64,000 nt of DNA, taken from assembly GCF_001431625.1 (NCBI RefSeq), contig NZ_LLXT01000102.1:1-64000 (forward strand), given 5' to 3'. This DNA comes from Stenotrophomonas geniculata ATCC 19374 = JCM 13324. Lineage in GTDB: Bacteria; Pseudomonadota; Gammaproteobacteria; Xanthomonadales; Xanthomonadaceae. A program made the translations under genes and the position numbers. The notes under the pieces are model-generated. The model did not search any database, was not told where the DNA came from, and saw only the letters and a program-made list of their open reading frames with translations. Shown one piece after another: positions 18,944 through 26,039 of this stretch (position 1 is its first letter; each line of letters starts with the position of its first letter).

Positions 18944-21021
18944 GCCGCCACCGCCATGTCGGCCGGCACCGGGTCCAGGTTGGCCTCTGCGATCGCGAAC
19001 ATCGGTGGCGGACTGACGCTGTTCCCGCACATGCGCACCTGAGCCGTGGTCTTCAGCACGGTGCCGTCGGCGGTGCGGTCGATGATGTAGGTCACCGGGA
19101 AGCCCTGCGCGCGGAAAAGCTCATGCGGCTTGAGCATGCGCAGGCCGATATCCACGATGACGTAGGGCGTGCCCTTGATGACCACGGTGACCAGCGCAAG
19201 CCGATCCTTGGTAGTCACCGTGTCCACTGGGTCGTGCAGATCCACGGCGATGCCGCTGCCGTAGTACTTCACCAAGAATGCTGCCACGCGCAGGGCGCCT
19301 GCCTCTTGCTCAGGGGAAAGTCGCGCCAGCTCCGCCTCCGCAACGGCATGCCCACCGTTGCCACTGGCAGTGACCGTGCCGACCGGCGAGCGAGCATCCT
19401 TGCTGCCAGTTCCCCAGCGTTGGACGCCGCCAGTTCGACCTTCGCCGTGTGCCGCCTGGACCATGAAGGCACTGGATATCGCGTGGTGTTCCGCCTGAGC
19501 GGCTACTGTGGTGAGCGGCGTGCGCGCATCGGCGCCGACCATGTTCCGTCGCAGAGTGACCAGCGAGGCGGCGGCCACACCGAGAGCGTGCGCTGCGCCG
19601 GCCGGCCTGGCTGCACCAGCACCAGAAGTGATCGTCGGCACGGGCTCGGTGGCCGCCGTGCCGATGCTGTCGCCGCGGAACTTCACTAGATGCGGCGCGG
19701 CTACAGCGTGCTTTACACCGCCCGCGACAATCGTGCCCAGCGGCTGCTGCAGATCCAGCGCACGAGGGGCCTGGCCCTCGCGCTCGCCATAGCCGGTCTG
19801 GACAAGTGTCGGGGATACCACCGAGAAGTGCCCACCCTTCACCCCGGCGCACACGGTAGGAAGTGGCCCGTCTGCTGCCATCGTCCGCTGACGGCTTGCG
19901 TTGGCATGCTCGGTGAGGAACGGCGCCAGCTCGGGCGCCACCAGCATCAGCTCGCCGCGATTGGCGGCGGTGATGGTGCGCATTGGGTCGCGCACGCTAT
20001 GCACGCGATCGCCGCCCTGGTGCGTTGCAGGGACGATGAAGGGATCGGCCGAGTTGATGACGTGCCGCATGACGCCCTTGGCGATGCGGCGCATGGTGGC
20101 GTCGGCCAGCGGCCGGTCTCGAGTAAAGATGGACGGACAGGGAATCGAGAAGTCCAGGCAGTCAGCAGCAGTCACGCGCGGCTTCTGTCCCGGTGCTGTG
20201 CCATGGGTCGGCTCAGGCCACACGATGGGCTGGCCATCGCGGCGGCCGAGCAGGAACAGACGTTCGCGGCTGGTGCCGGCGCCGTAGTCGCTGGCCACCA
20301 GCTTCCGCCACTCCACCGCGTAGCCCAGCGCCCGCAGTGCTGCGACGAACTGCCGCCAAGTGCGACCGCTGTAACGCTTGTGGGGGACAAGCGCCTGGCG
20401 CTCGACGGGCACCCGCTCGCCCTTGTCGGCGACTCGGTTGACCATGACCGGCTTGCCTCGCCGGAACAGCGGCTTTCCCGACTCCGGATGCACGGCTTGG
20501 ACCAAGTCCAGGGTGATCACCCGGCCGGTCTTGGAGCAGCGCTTTGCCACCAGCGGACCCCAGGTCAGGATCTGCCACACGTTCTCCATGGAGATGATGC
20601 GCGGCGCGGTGTTGGTACCGTGCAGCCGATCAGCACGCAGCAGCTGGCCAACCCACTTCAGCACCACCCACGACAATGCGCGGGTCTTGCGGCTGCGCGG
20701 CTGGCCGCCCTTGGCCTGGCTGAAGTGCGTGCAGTCCGGTGAGGCATGGAACCAGCCGATGGGCCGGCCGGCCACGTCCACGCGTGGGTCTGCGTGCCAA
20801 ATATCCTCGCGGTGGTGCTGGGTGAGCGGGTGGTTCGCGGCGTGCATGCCGATGGCCAGCTCGTCGTGGTTGTAGGCCAGAGCGGGATCGATGCCCAGGG
20901 CCTGCTTGAGACCTTCCGAGGCGCCCCCGCCGCCGGCGAACAGATCCACAACGATCTCGCCGGGGCGCAGCCGGGAGCGCTGCGGCATGGGGAAGTTGAA
21001 AGCACGGGAGCCGTCAGCCAT
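18940..21021 (-). CDS. Phage DNA cytosine-5 methyltransferase with seven-fold repeat region
   Basis: This 693-residue protein carries the C5-MTase motifs. Motif I is VVDLFAGGGGAS (about residue 25), the catalytic-loop motif IV is ASPDCTHFSQAKGG (Cys97), VI is MENV (145-148), VIII is SRERLFLLGRR (251-261), and X is GNSVSPPP (667-673). Between VIII and X are seven copies of a P-[LVM]-x-T-[IV] unit at about residues 346, 386, 427, 460, 502, 546 and 598. They lie where the target-recognition region belongs. Motif IV has DC instead of the usual PC. It is probably for self-protection of phage DNA. It heads an ATGA-coupled chain. Confidence 0.9.
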   Translation of the reverse strand: MADGSRAFNFPMPQRSRLRPGEIVVDLFAGGGGASEGLKQALGIDPALAYNHDELAIGMHAANHPLTQHHREDIWHADPRVDVAGRPIGWFHASPDCTHFSQAKGGQPRSRKTRALSWVVLKWVGQLLRADRLHGTNTAPRIISMENVWQILTWGPLVAKRCSKTGRVITLDLVQAVHPESGKPLFRRGKPVMVNRVADKGERVPVERQALVPHKRYSGRTWRQFVAALRALGYAVEWRKLVASDYGAGTSRERLFLLGRRDGQPIVWPEPTHGTAPGQKPRVTAADCLDFSIPCPSIFTRDRPLADATMRRIAKGVMRHVINSADPFIVPATHQGGDRVHSVRDPMRTITAANRGELMLVAPELAPFLTEHANASRQRTMAADGPLPTVCAGVKGGHFSVVSPTLVQTGYGEREGQAPRALDLQQPLGTIVAGGVKHAVAAPHLVKFRGDSIGTAATEPVPTITSGAGAARPAGAAHALGVAAASLVTLRRNMVGADARTPLTTVAAQAEHHAISSAFMVQAAHGEGRTGGVQRWGTGSKDARSPVGTVTASGNGGHAVAEAELARLSPEQEAGALRVAAFLVKYYGSGIAVDLHDPVDTVTTKDRLALVTVVIKGTPYVIVDIGLRMLKPHELFRAQGFPVTYIIDRTADGTVLKTTAQVRMCGNSVSPPPMFAIAEANLDPVPADMAVAA

Positions 21022-21238
21022 GGATGGGTTCCTTCGGGCATTGGTTGCATGGGGCGGTGAATGGGGCACGCAGGGAGAACCTCGTGCCGCGGACGTGCTC
21101 ACCTGGTCGGATGACGATGTGACCGCAGTCCAGCAGGCACTGAAATCGAGCCGCTAGGATGCTGTTGCCGCGTGAAGTGATGAACCGCGCGCTGGAGACG
21201 GCGCGCGTCGGTGCAGCGGTGAGCGGCTGGCTAGCCAT
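21014..21238 (-). CDS. Small putative zinc-binding protein
   Basis: The 74-residue reading contains CLLDCGHIVIRPGEHV and later APCNQCP, a C-x3-CGH ... CxxC arrangement that suggests a zinc knuckle. Its stop overlaps the methyltransferase start by 8 nt, so it fits the leftward operon. The start at 21238 has no clear Shine-Dalgarno. It may also be a chance reading, but the Cys pattern argues for a gene. Confidence 0.5.
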   Translation of the reverse strand: MASQPLTAAPTRAVSSARFITSRGNSILAARFQCLLDCGHIVIRPGEHVRGTRFSLRAPFTAPCNQCPKEPIHG

Positions 21239-21302
21239 TGGTAGTCACCAGGCGCATTCGAGCCGTGGCAGAATGCCGGCCACACCACCGATGGAGTGCG
21301 GG

Positions 21303-21839
21303 ATGAGCATCATTGATGGAGTGAGCCAGTGCTGGTTGCTCAGCCGATCTTGTGTAATCGACTGGGATGCTTGGGCTGCCATCGCCACCGCGGCAGCAAG
21401 TGGGCTTGCCCTTGCTCTTGCACTCAAAGAGACCCAAGCGCGCCGGCGCAAAGCCAAGCACGACGCATTGCGATCGAAGATCGCGCTTTACCCCCACGTC
21501 CATGAAGCTCAAGCCGCGGTCACATCCCTCGGATCGGTGATTCGTCCCGACACTCAACTCATCCTTCCGAACATCGAGTACGAGATCCAAAGGGTCACGG
21601 CTGCCATGGAGGCCATCAAAGGAACAGGGCACCAGCTGGAAGATGATGACGCGCTGCTGCTCGCCAACGCCACGTCGCTCGCTGAGTACGTTGTTCGTCA
21701 GTCCAAAAGGCTGGTCAACGGCGATGCTGCCGCACACAGTGACGCTACGCTTCGTGACGAGTGGGCGAAGGATGCCCGTAGGGCAACACAGCTCTTTCTT
21801 AACCTTGCCTCCGACTACAAGAGGGTTTCCAAAGCCTAG
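21303..21839 (+). CDS. Hypothetical membrane-anchored protein (moron)
   Basis: The 178-residue protein has a single N-terminal membrane span (WAAIATAAASGLALALALKE) followed by a charged segment and a helical cytoplasmic part. It is transcribed against the surrounding leftward operon and has lower GC than its neighbours, typical of an independently expressed cargo gene. The ATG at 21303 follows GAGTGCGGG; a longer reading from 21159 overlaps the upstream region without support. Its topology recalls the 16604 gene, but no sequence identity is evident. Confidence 0.6.
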   Translation: MSIIDGVSQCWLLSRSCVIDWDAWAAIATAAASGLALALALKETQARRRKAKHDALRSKIALYPHVHEAQAAVTSLGSVIRPDTQLILPNIEYEIQRVTAAMEAIKGTGHQLEDDDALLLANATSLAEYVVRQSKRLVNGDAAAHSDATLRDEWAKDARRATQLFLNLASDYKRVSKA

Positions 21840-21936
21840 CGGGTCATCGGAGGCGCAGCACGCTTCAATCGCGCTATCGGGAATCGGTGTTGGAGGTTTG
21901 GCGTCGCTGGGCTGAGGCTGTTTCATTCGGGAGATC

Positions 21937-22143
21937 TCAGGCTGCGGTGGTGGCCGGCTCCTCGGCCATGGCTGCCAAGCGCTCAAGGCGTTCGGCTTCG
22001 GCGATGTAGTAGTCGTGACGGTCCTGTCGGACCTTCTGGGAGAAGAACGGATCGGTCAGGGCGTTCTCGGCCGCAACGCGGTTGGCCTTGGCCAGGCGGG
22101 CTGGGTCGTGGTCGAAGATGTCGAGCTGGTTGCGGAGGTCCAT
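21937..22143 (-). CDS. Small hypothetical phage protein
   Basis: A 68-residue protein (MDLRNQLDIFDHDPARLAKANR...). It is helical, charged, and contains DPFFSQKVRQDRHDYYIAEAERLERL. It sits 20 nt after the preceding gene of the leftward operon. QLDIF near the N-terminus resembles a beta-clamp-binding motif, again only a suggestion. Confidence 0.6.
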   Translation of the reverse strand: MDLRNQLDIFDHDPARLAKANRVAAENALTDPFFSQKVRQDRHDYYIAEAERLERLAAMAEEPATTAA

Positions 22144-22162
22144 GGATGCCGCCGGCGAAGCG

Positions 22163-22408
22163 TCAGCGGAGTTGTGTGCGTGGCCAGAGAGCCGGCATCT
22201 GCCGTTGCCACGCCGCGTAGCCCACCCGGATGCCCTTCTTGAGCGAGCGCTGCAGGATCTGGCCAAACTGGACGCGGAGCGAGAACCAGCGGCACGGGTG
22301 GGTAGCAACTGCCGCCGCGTACCTCTGCAGCCTCTCTTCGGGCGTCGGTGTGGCCGTGCTGACGATCACCGCGTCTAGGCCGCCGCCGATTGGATGCAGG
22401 CCGTCCAT
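22163..22408 (-). CDS. Small hypothetical phage protein
   Basis: An 81-residue protein (MDGLHPIGGGLDAVIV...) with a basic C-terminal half (WFSLRVQFGQILQRSLKKGIRVGYAAW). Its ATG overlaps the stop of the 64-residue gene upstream by one base (TGATG), supporting coupled translation. Function not recognised. Confidence 0.6.
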   Translation of the reverse strand: MDGLHPIGGGLDAVIVSTATPTPEERLQRYAAAVATHPCRWFSLRVQFGQILQRSLKKGIRVGYAAWQRQMPALWPRTQLR

Positions 22409-22602
22409 CAGCGCACCAACCTGTGCAGGTTCGGCGCGACGCGCTGTCGCTGTTCTTCCGCCTCGCGCTGACGCTGCGCGCTCGCCTGGTGCGTGCAATA
22501 CACGCGGTAGGGATGTCGGCGGGGGCGCTTCGCGCGCTCCAAGGCCGCGCGCTGGTCCGGCGTGAGTTCCGGTGCGGGCAGCTTGATGGCCGGAGCTCTC
22601 AT
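22408..22602 (-). CDS. Small basic phage protein
   Basis: This 64-residue protein is Arg/Gln-rich (MRAPAIKLPAPELTPDQRAALERAKRPRRHPYRVYC...). Overlapping start and stop codons on both sides make it a secure member of the PL operon. Possibly nucleic-acid binding from its charge; no domain recognised. Confidence 0.6.
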   Translation of the reverse strand: MRAPAIKLPAPELTPDQRAALERAKRPRRHPYRVYCTHQASAQRQREAEEQRQRVAPNLHRLVR

Positions 22603-22883
22603 GCCGCACCACCCTTGGAGACCGTGTAGCCGCGTCCGCGAGTGGCGAGGATTCTGTAACCGTGCGCTGCGATCTTGCCGCGCAGGCGGCAGATCGCCAC
22701 CTCGATGGTGTTCGACTTCCGCCCGGAGGCACCGTAGATCTGCTGCTCGATCTGCAAGCGACTGATCGGTGTATCGCCTGCGGCCAAGATCAGCTCCAGG
22801 ACTTTTGCCTCAGTAGGGCTGAGCGGCAGGCGCTGGCTGCCGATCATTGCCGCGCGCGGCTCGATCTGAATGCCGGTGATCAC
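22599..22883 (-). CDS. Winged-helix DNA-binding protein (OmpR/PhoB C-terminal type, no receiver)
   Basis: The 94-residue protein consists only of a transcriptional-regulator C-terminal domain: LPLSPTEAKVLELILAAGDTPISRLQIEQQIYG, then SNTIEVAICRLRGKIA and ILATRGRGYTV. The receiver domain found in response regulators is absent, so it is presumably not phosphorylation-controlled. It starts at GTG 22883, which overlaps the upstream stop, with GAGG 7 nt upstream. A regulator in the second position of the PL operon suggests an early control role. Confidence 0.8.
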   Translation of the reverse strand: MITGIQIEPRAAMIGSQRLPLSPTEAKVLELILAAGDTPISRLQIEQQIYGASGRKSNTIEVAICRLRGKIAAHGYRILATRGRGYTVSKGGAA

Positions 22884-23398
22884 GGTGCCACCTCGACAAA
22901 TGCCAGGCCGCTCATCACGCACTGCGCCCGGGCCAGCACGGGGGAGGTGCTCGGCTCTTTGCCGTCTGCGGTCGACAGGGGGACAACCGCATTGGCCCGG
23001 ACGCATCCCTCGATGGACACCTGGTAGGAGCCGGATTGCACTGCGTCAACGGCATCGAGGGCCAGCTGCCAGCGTGCAGGCTGGAAATCGTTGCTCAGGG
23101 CCGTGGTGACACCGGCGGCGCAGTCCGGGACGCGCTGCGCCTCGCTGAAGGCATTGAGGGTCGTGTGGGCGATGGTGGCGCGCAGGCCCCAATCGTCGGC
23201 CGTGGCCAATTCGTACACCGCCAGTGCAGCGCAGATGCGGGGGCTGGTGATCACCAGGTCGCGCGGGGTGTCGGTGGCGCGCTCGTTGGCGGGTGCGTCC
23301 GAGGGAGCGGCCCAGCCAACCAAGGCCAGGAGGGCGAAACAGGCGATCACGGCGAGCCCGATGCGGGCCGTTCGCTTGGTGCTTTTGGTCAGGGGCAT
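22880..23398 (-). CDS. Membrane-anchored periplasmic protein, first gene of PL operon
   Basis: The 172-residue protein has an N-terminal membrane anchor (ARIGLAVIACFALLALVGWAAP) and a periplasmic domain with four Cys. The stretch AHTTLNAFSEAQRVPDCAAGVTTAL distantly recalls cell-wall hydrolase-type (SleB-like) domains, but the match is weak and I do not assign an activity. GGAGAG precedes the ATG at 23398 and lies within an inverted repeat. It is the first gene after the PL/oL region. Confidence 0.7.
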   Translation of the reverse strand: MPLTKSTKRTARIGLAVIACFALLALVGWAAPSDAPANERATDTPRDLVITSPRICAALAVYELATADDWGLRATIAHTTLNAFSEAQRVPDCAAGVTTALSNDFQPARWQLALDAVDAVQSGSYQVSIEGCVRANAVVPLSTADGKEPSTSPVLARAQCVMSGLAFVEVAP

Positions 23399-23400
23399 GA

Positions 23401-23439
23401 ACTCTCTCCGTTGCCCGAGAAGTCGGGCACGGAGAGAGT
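23401..23439 (-). promoter_or_regulatory. Inverted repeat covering the Shine-Dalgarno of the first PL gene
   Basis: A ten-base arm (23401-23410) is the exact complement of 23430-23439. An inner stem 23413-23418/23423-23428 closes a 4-nt loop. The leftward arm contains GGAGAG, the ribosome-binding site of the 23398 gene. Transcripts that begin at PL (near 23431) would lack most of the outer arm, whereas read-through RNA would carry it and hide the site. Confidence 0.6.
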
Positions 23440-23478
23440 ATTACCTGTAGGTATTCTTTACGTCAATACCTGGAGGTA
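23438..23478 (-). promoter_or_regulatory. PL promoter with two repressor operators (oL)
   Basis: Read leftward there is TTGACG (23466-23461), a 17-bp spacer, and TAATAC (23443-23438). Two palindromic sites TACCT-N2-AGGTA flank it: 23467-23478 abuts the -35, and 23442-23453 overlaps the -10 by 2 bp. Their centres are 25 bp apart. The same sites with the same geometry occur at PR. Confidence 0.8.
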
Positions 23479-23491
23479 ACTTTTTGGTGGA

Positions 23492-23917
23492 TCAATCAGC
23501 GAGTTCGACTTCGGTCTGATAGGAAGCCAGGGCCTGGCGGTACTCCTGGACTGCGGGGGAGCGCTCAACTTCTCGCGAGGTCACGCCACGCACGAGGAAA
23601 GTGCTGTACGGATCCCAAGTTGAGTACACCCGTTTGGCAGCCTCCCTTAGCTCGTTGGAACCATTTGTCGCAGGGATGGCCTTAAGCGAGGAAAGCAGGT
23701 TCTCTCGCGCCTCAGTCAAACAATCAACGATCTTTTGCCGGTCTGCATCTAGGGATCGACCGCTGTACTGCTTCGCGAATGCAAGATCGCTTGACGCAAG
23801 CTCACAGTAGAAGCTTGCCCTGCGTGCAGCCTGAAAGAACGCATCGTCCTTTAGAGGCTTGGCTTGCACGACCGGGGCAATGGCTAGCATGGCGATGAGG
23901 GAGATTGGCAGCTTCAT
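23492..23917 (-). CDS. Exported protein downstream of the repressor gene
   Basis: The 141-residue protein has a clear signal peptide (MKLPISLIAMLAIAPVVQA, cleavage after AQA-like VQA). A helical periplasmic domain follows (FYCELASSDLAFAKQYSGRSLDADRQKIVDCLTEARENL). AAGGA precedes the ATG. It starts 51 nt after the cI-like stop on the same strand, so it is probably transcribed with the repressor in the lysogen. That is the usual place for lysogenic-conversion or superinfection-exclusion genes; its actual function is unknown. Confidence 0.7.
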   Translation of the reverse strand: MKLPISLIAMLAIAPVVQAKPLKDDAFFQAARRASFYCELASSDLAFAKQYSGRSLDADRQKIVDCLTEARENLLSSLKAIPATNGSNELREAAKRVYSTWDPYSTFLVRGVTSREVERSPAVQEYRQALASYQTEVELAD

Positions 23918-23968
23918 TTTGGTGTTTCCTTGTCAATCATGTACGCAGATGGTGCCGCCAAGTGGCAG

Positions 23969-24640
23969 CTAGAAGCGTCGGAAGCCTGCATGTACCAGCG
24001 CCTTTCCACGGATGTTCAGGTCGTCCACATCGCAACGCCATTCTTTAAATTCAGGATTGGCGCTTACGACGTACATGCCGTCCACACGCTTCTGAAGCAT
24101 CTTGATTTGGGTCTCCCCGTTGTAGCTGATCAAGTAGTAGTCATCGCCATCGAAGTAGTCACAGGCGGTGTCTATCCACACAATGTCGCCGTCTTCGATC
24201 TTGGGCCGCATCGACGGCCCTCGTCCTGTGATGATCTGGATCCGACCTGCCCGGGGCAGAAAGCCGAGCTTCCGGCGCACTTCCCACTCAGCGACTTCCA
24301 TGACCCGCATGACTTCTGGATAGTCCTGGTTGACCACCCCAATACCCATGCCTGCTGCTCCCTCCAAAAGCTGGAAGCGAACGTATCCCGGAGGCGTCTC
24401 AGGCACTGAGAAGATTGGAGGAGAGGCGTTCTGATCGAAATAGTCGGGGTAGGCGAGGGTCAATTCGGCCCACACATCCTCTCCGATGCGCTTTCCGCCA
24501 GCCTTCCCCGGCTCGTAAAGCATCCGCGACACATAGCTCGCGTCCTTGCCGACCTTCGCGGAGATCTTGGCTATTCCGCCTCTACCCAGGGCATCTACCA
24601 GCCTTTTCAGCGCCGTTCGGCGCGCTTCGTACTTGTCCAT
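23969..24640 (-). CDS. CI-like phage repressor (HTH + S24 LexA-like peptidase)
   Basis: The 223-residue protein has an N-terminal helix-turn-helix (about residues 10-45: RLVDALGRGGIAKISAKVGKDASYVSRML). A C-terminal S24 self-cleavage domain follows: GRGPSMRPKIEDGDIVWID gives Ser143 and ETQIKMLQK gives Lys180. A possible cleavage bond is Ala96-Gly97 (EGAAGMG). It should hold lysogeny and be cleaved on RecA activation. It starts at 24640. It is flanked by operators on both sides, exactly as lambda cI is by oL and oR. Confidence 0.9.
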   Translation of the reverse strand: MDKYEARRTALKRLVDALGRGGIAKISAKVGKDASYVSRMLYEPGKAGGKRIGEDVWAELTLAYPDYFDQNASPPIFSVPETPPGYVRFQLLEGAAGMGIGVVNQDYPEVMRVMEVAEWEVRRKLGFLPRAGRIQIITGRGPSMRPKIEDGDIVWIDTACDYFDGDDYYLISYNGETQIKMLQKRVDGMYVVSANPEFKEWRCDVDDLNIRGKALVHAGFRRF

Positions 24641-24661
24641 GCCGCTATTCCAAGGATTGAT

Positions 24662-24717
24662 TACCTGCAAGTAAATTCCCTGCGGGTATTGAATCGATGC
24701 TTACCCGGAGGTATTGT
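24662..24717 (+). promoter_or_regulatory. PR promoter with three repressor operators (oR)
   Basis: Three sites of the TACCY-N2-RGGTA type lie at 24662-24673, 24677-24688 (two mismatches) and 24702-24713. A promoter TTGAAT (24689-24694), 17 bp, TATTGT (24712-24717) is framed by the last two: one abuts the -35 and the other overlaps the -10 by 2 bp, identical to PL. The third site lies toward cI and could control its promoter. Confidence 0.8.
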
Positions 24718-24723
24718 TTTGGT

Positions 24724-24987
24724 ATGGACACACTTCGCACCTACCTCGGCACCTTGGCGCCAGACGATCAGGCGGCGTTCGCCGTCAAGGCTGGGACGAC
24801 GATTGGCTATCTGCGAAAGGCTCTGAGTAAGCGGACGCGGTTCGATGGCGCGCTTGCGCGGCGGCTCGATGAGCAGAGCGGGGGACAAGTTTCCCGAAGC
24901 GAGTTGCGCCCCGACATTTTCGATCCACCCGAAGCTGCGTCCACTGACCCCGACGCCGGCCGCATCGTCCCAGTGGAGGGGGCTTGA
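24724..24987 (+). CDS. Cro/YdaS-like regulator
   Basis: An 87-residue small HTH protein of the YdaS/Cro type: MDTLRTYLGTLAPDDQAAFAVKAGTTIGYLRKALSK followed by LARRLDEQSGGQVSRSELRPDIFD. It is the first gene rightward from PR and divergent from cI, the position of cro. The ATG at 24724 lies only 7 nt after the proposed -10, so the mRNA may be leaderless. GGAGG at 24707-24711 is too far and lies within the operator. Confidence 0.85.
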   Translation: MDTLRTYLGTLAPDDQAAFAVKAGTTIGYLRKALSKRTRFDGALARRLDEQSGGQVSRSELRPDIFDPPEAASTDPDAGRIVPVEGA

Positions 24988-24989
24988 TC

Positions 24990-25202
24990 ATGCCCCCTCA
25001 ACATCCTCGCCCATCGCGTTCGGCGCCACCTGGTTGGCGGATCAAAAAGCTTGCCGAAGGCCGTTACGCACTTGAGTCAGCCGATGGCGGCGGGCCCGGT
25101 CAACGGCGGCCGAACGACCATATCGATCTCTGTGACGTCTCCCTCGGTCACAAACGAGAACGAGGCATTGGCCAAGAGAGGGAAGGTTACCGACGAGCCT
25201 GA
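24990..25202 (+). CDS. Uncertain small ORF after cro
   Basis: A 70-residue reading whose start overlaps the cro-like stop region. The first half (PPGWRIKKLAEGRYALES) is protein-like, whereas the second half is Arg-rich and lies opposite the 25310 gene on the other strand. GGAGGGGG at 24976 precedes it. Either a real short gene or a shadow of the antisense gene; low confidence. Confidence 0.3.
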   Translation: MPPQHPRPSRSAPPGWRIKKLAEGRYALESADGGGPGQRRPNDHIDLCDVSLGHKRERGIGQEREGYRRA

Positions 25203-25310
25203 GTTGAAGTGGACCGTGACGTCTACGTCCCGGCCGTTGAGGTTGTTGATGGTGTTCTTTTTGCCGGCATTTGGCTCCAGCGGAATCTTGTACACCTGAT
25301 CGCTTTTCAT
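25077..25310 (-). CDS. Small hypothetical protein, antisense in the early region
   Basis: The 77-residue reading has convincing composition (MKSDQVYKIPLEPNAGKKNT..., alternating beta-like FNSGSSVTFPLLANASFSFVTEGD). A good ribosome-binding site GGGAG lies 5 nt before the ATG. It is transcribed leftward between cro and the cII-position gene. Function unknown. It overlaps the doubtful plus-strand ORF 24990-25202. Confidence 0.6.
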   Translation of the reverse strand: MKSDQVYKIPLEPNAGKKNTINNLNGRDVDVTVHFNSGSSVTFPLLANASFSFVTEGDVTEIDMVVRPPLTGPAAIG

Positions 25311-25436
25311 GTCGCACTCCCTGCGTGCTGTGTTGTTGGCACATAGAGCTTAGCGCGGGGAGTGCGGCGCCCCAAATCGAAGTGTTGGTCGTCCTGTCCA
25401 TGGCGATCACTTTGCATCGCCTCCCGAGGTGCGTAA

Positions 25437-26039
25437 ATGAAGCCTGATCCTCAGTTCCACGAGCCCCGCTCAGCGGTGGTGTTCCGCCACACGACGGATG
25501 CCATTCGCAACAGCGCCCACACCGACTCCAGCCTGGCCCAGTCGATCGCCGAGCAGTACATGGCGGACGTGGCTCCGGGCGAGCGCATCCTGCAGTTCCA
25601 TGTCGGCGTCGACGCCGACAGCACCGAGAAGGCGTTGAAGGCCAACGGCCAGATCATCGCCCGTATCCGCAATGGCACAGTCAAAATGCCGGTCGACCTG
25701 GAAGAGTCGTGGGTCCGCGCGCTTCCGCCGCAGTGGCGCGATGCCTGCGCGCGCGAGCTGGCCCGGCGCTACGGCTTCCTCGGCGCCCGGATCCCCATGA
25801 TGGAGCCGCACGCCGGCGTCTTGGCCGTTGCCCGCCTGTCGGTTGAGTTTGGCCACACGCTTGAGGCGCTGACCAACATCCTGGCCGACGGCCGCATCTG
25901 CCCGAAGGACATCCCCGAGCTGCGGCGCGCGCTGGACGAGATTGGGCAGTTGGAAGCGGAGCTGATCACCGCCAAGCGGTATGTCACCTGCCACCTGCAC
26001 GAGCTTGCGCCGCGCGCTGTCGTAGGGGGCGCTGCATGA
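25437..26039 (+). CDS. Phage protein in cII position
   Basis: This 200-residue protein is unassigned. The N-terminal half (RHTTDAIRNSAHTDSSLAQSIAEQYMADV) is followed by KALKANGQIIARIRNGTVKMPVDLEESWVRALP. The central part has the look of a DNA-binding regulator, and it is followed by a long helical C-terminus. It occupies the cII slot between cro and O. CGAGG lies 8 nt upstream of the ATG. It is coupled by ATGA overlap to the next gene. A regulatory role is inferred only from order. Confidence 0.65.
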   Translation: MKPDPQFHEPRSAVVFRHTTDAIRNSAHTDSSLAQSIAEQYMADVAPGERILQFHVGVDADSTEKALKANGQIIARIRNGTVKMPVDLEESWVRALPPQWRDACARELARRYGFLGARIPMMEPHAGVLAVARLSVEFGHTLEALTNILADGRICPKDIPELRRALDEIGQLEAELITAKRYVTCHLHELAPRAVVGGAA

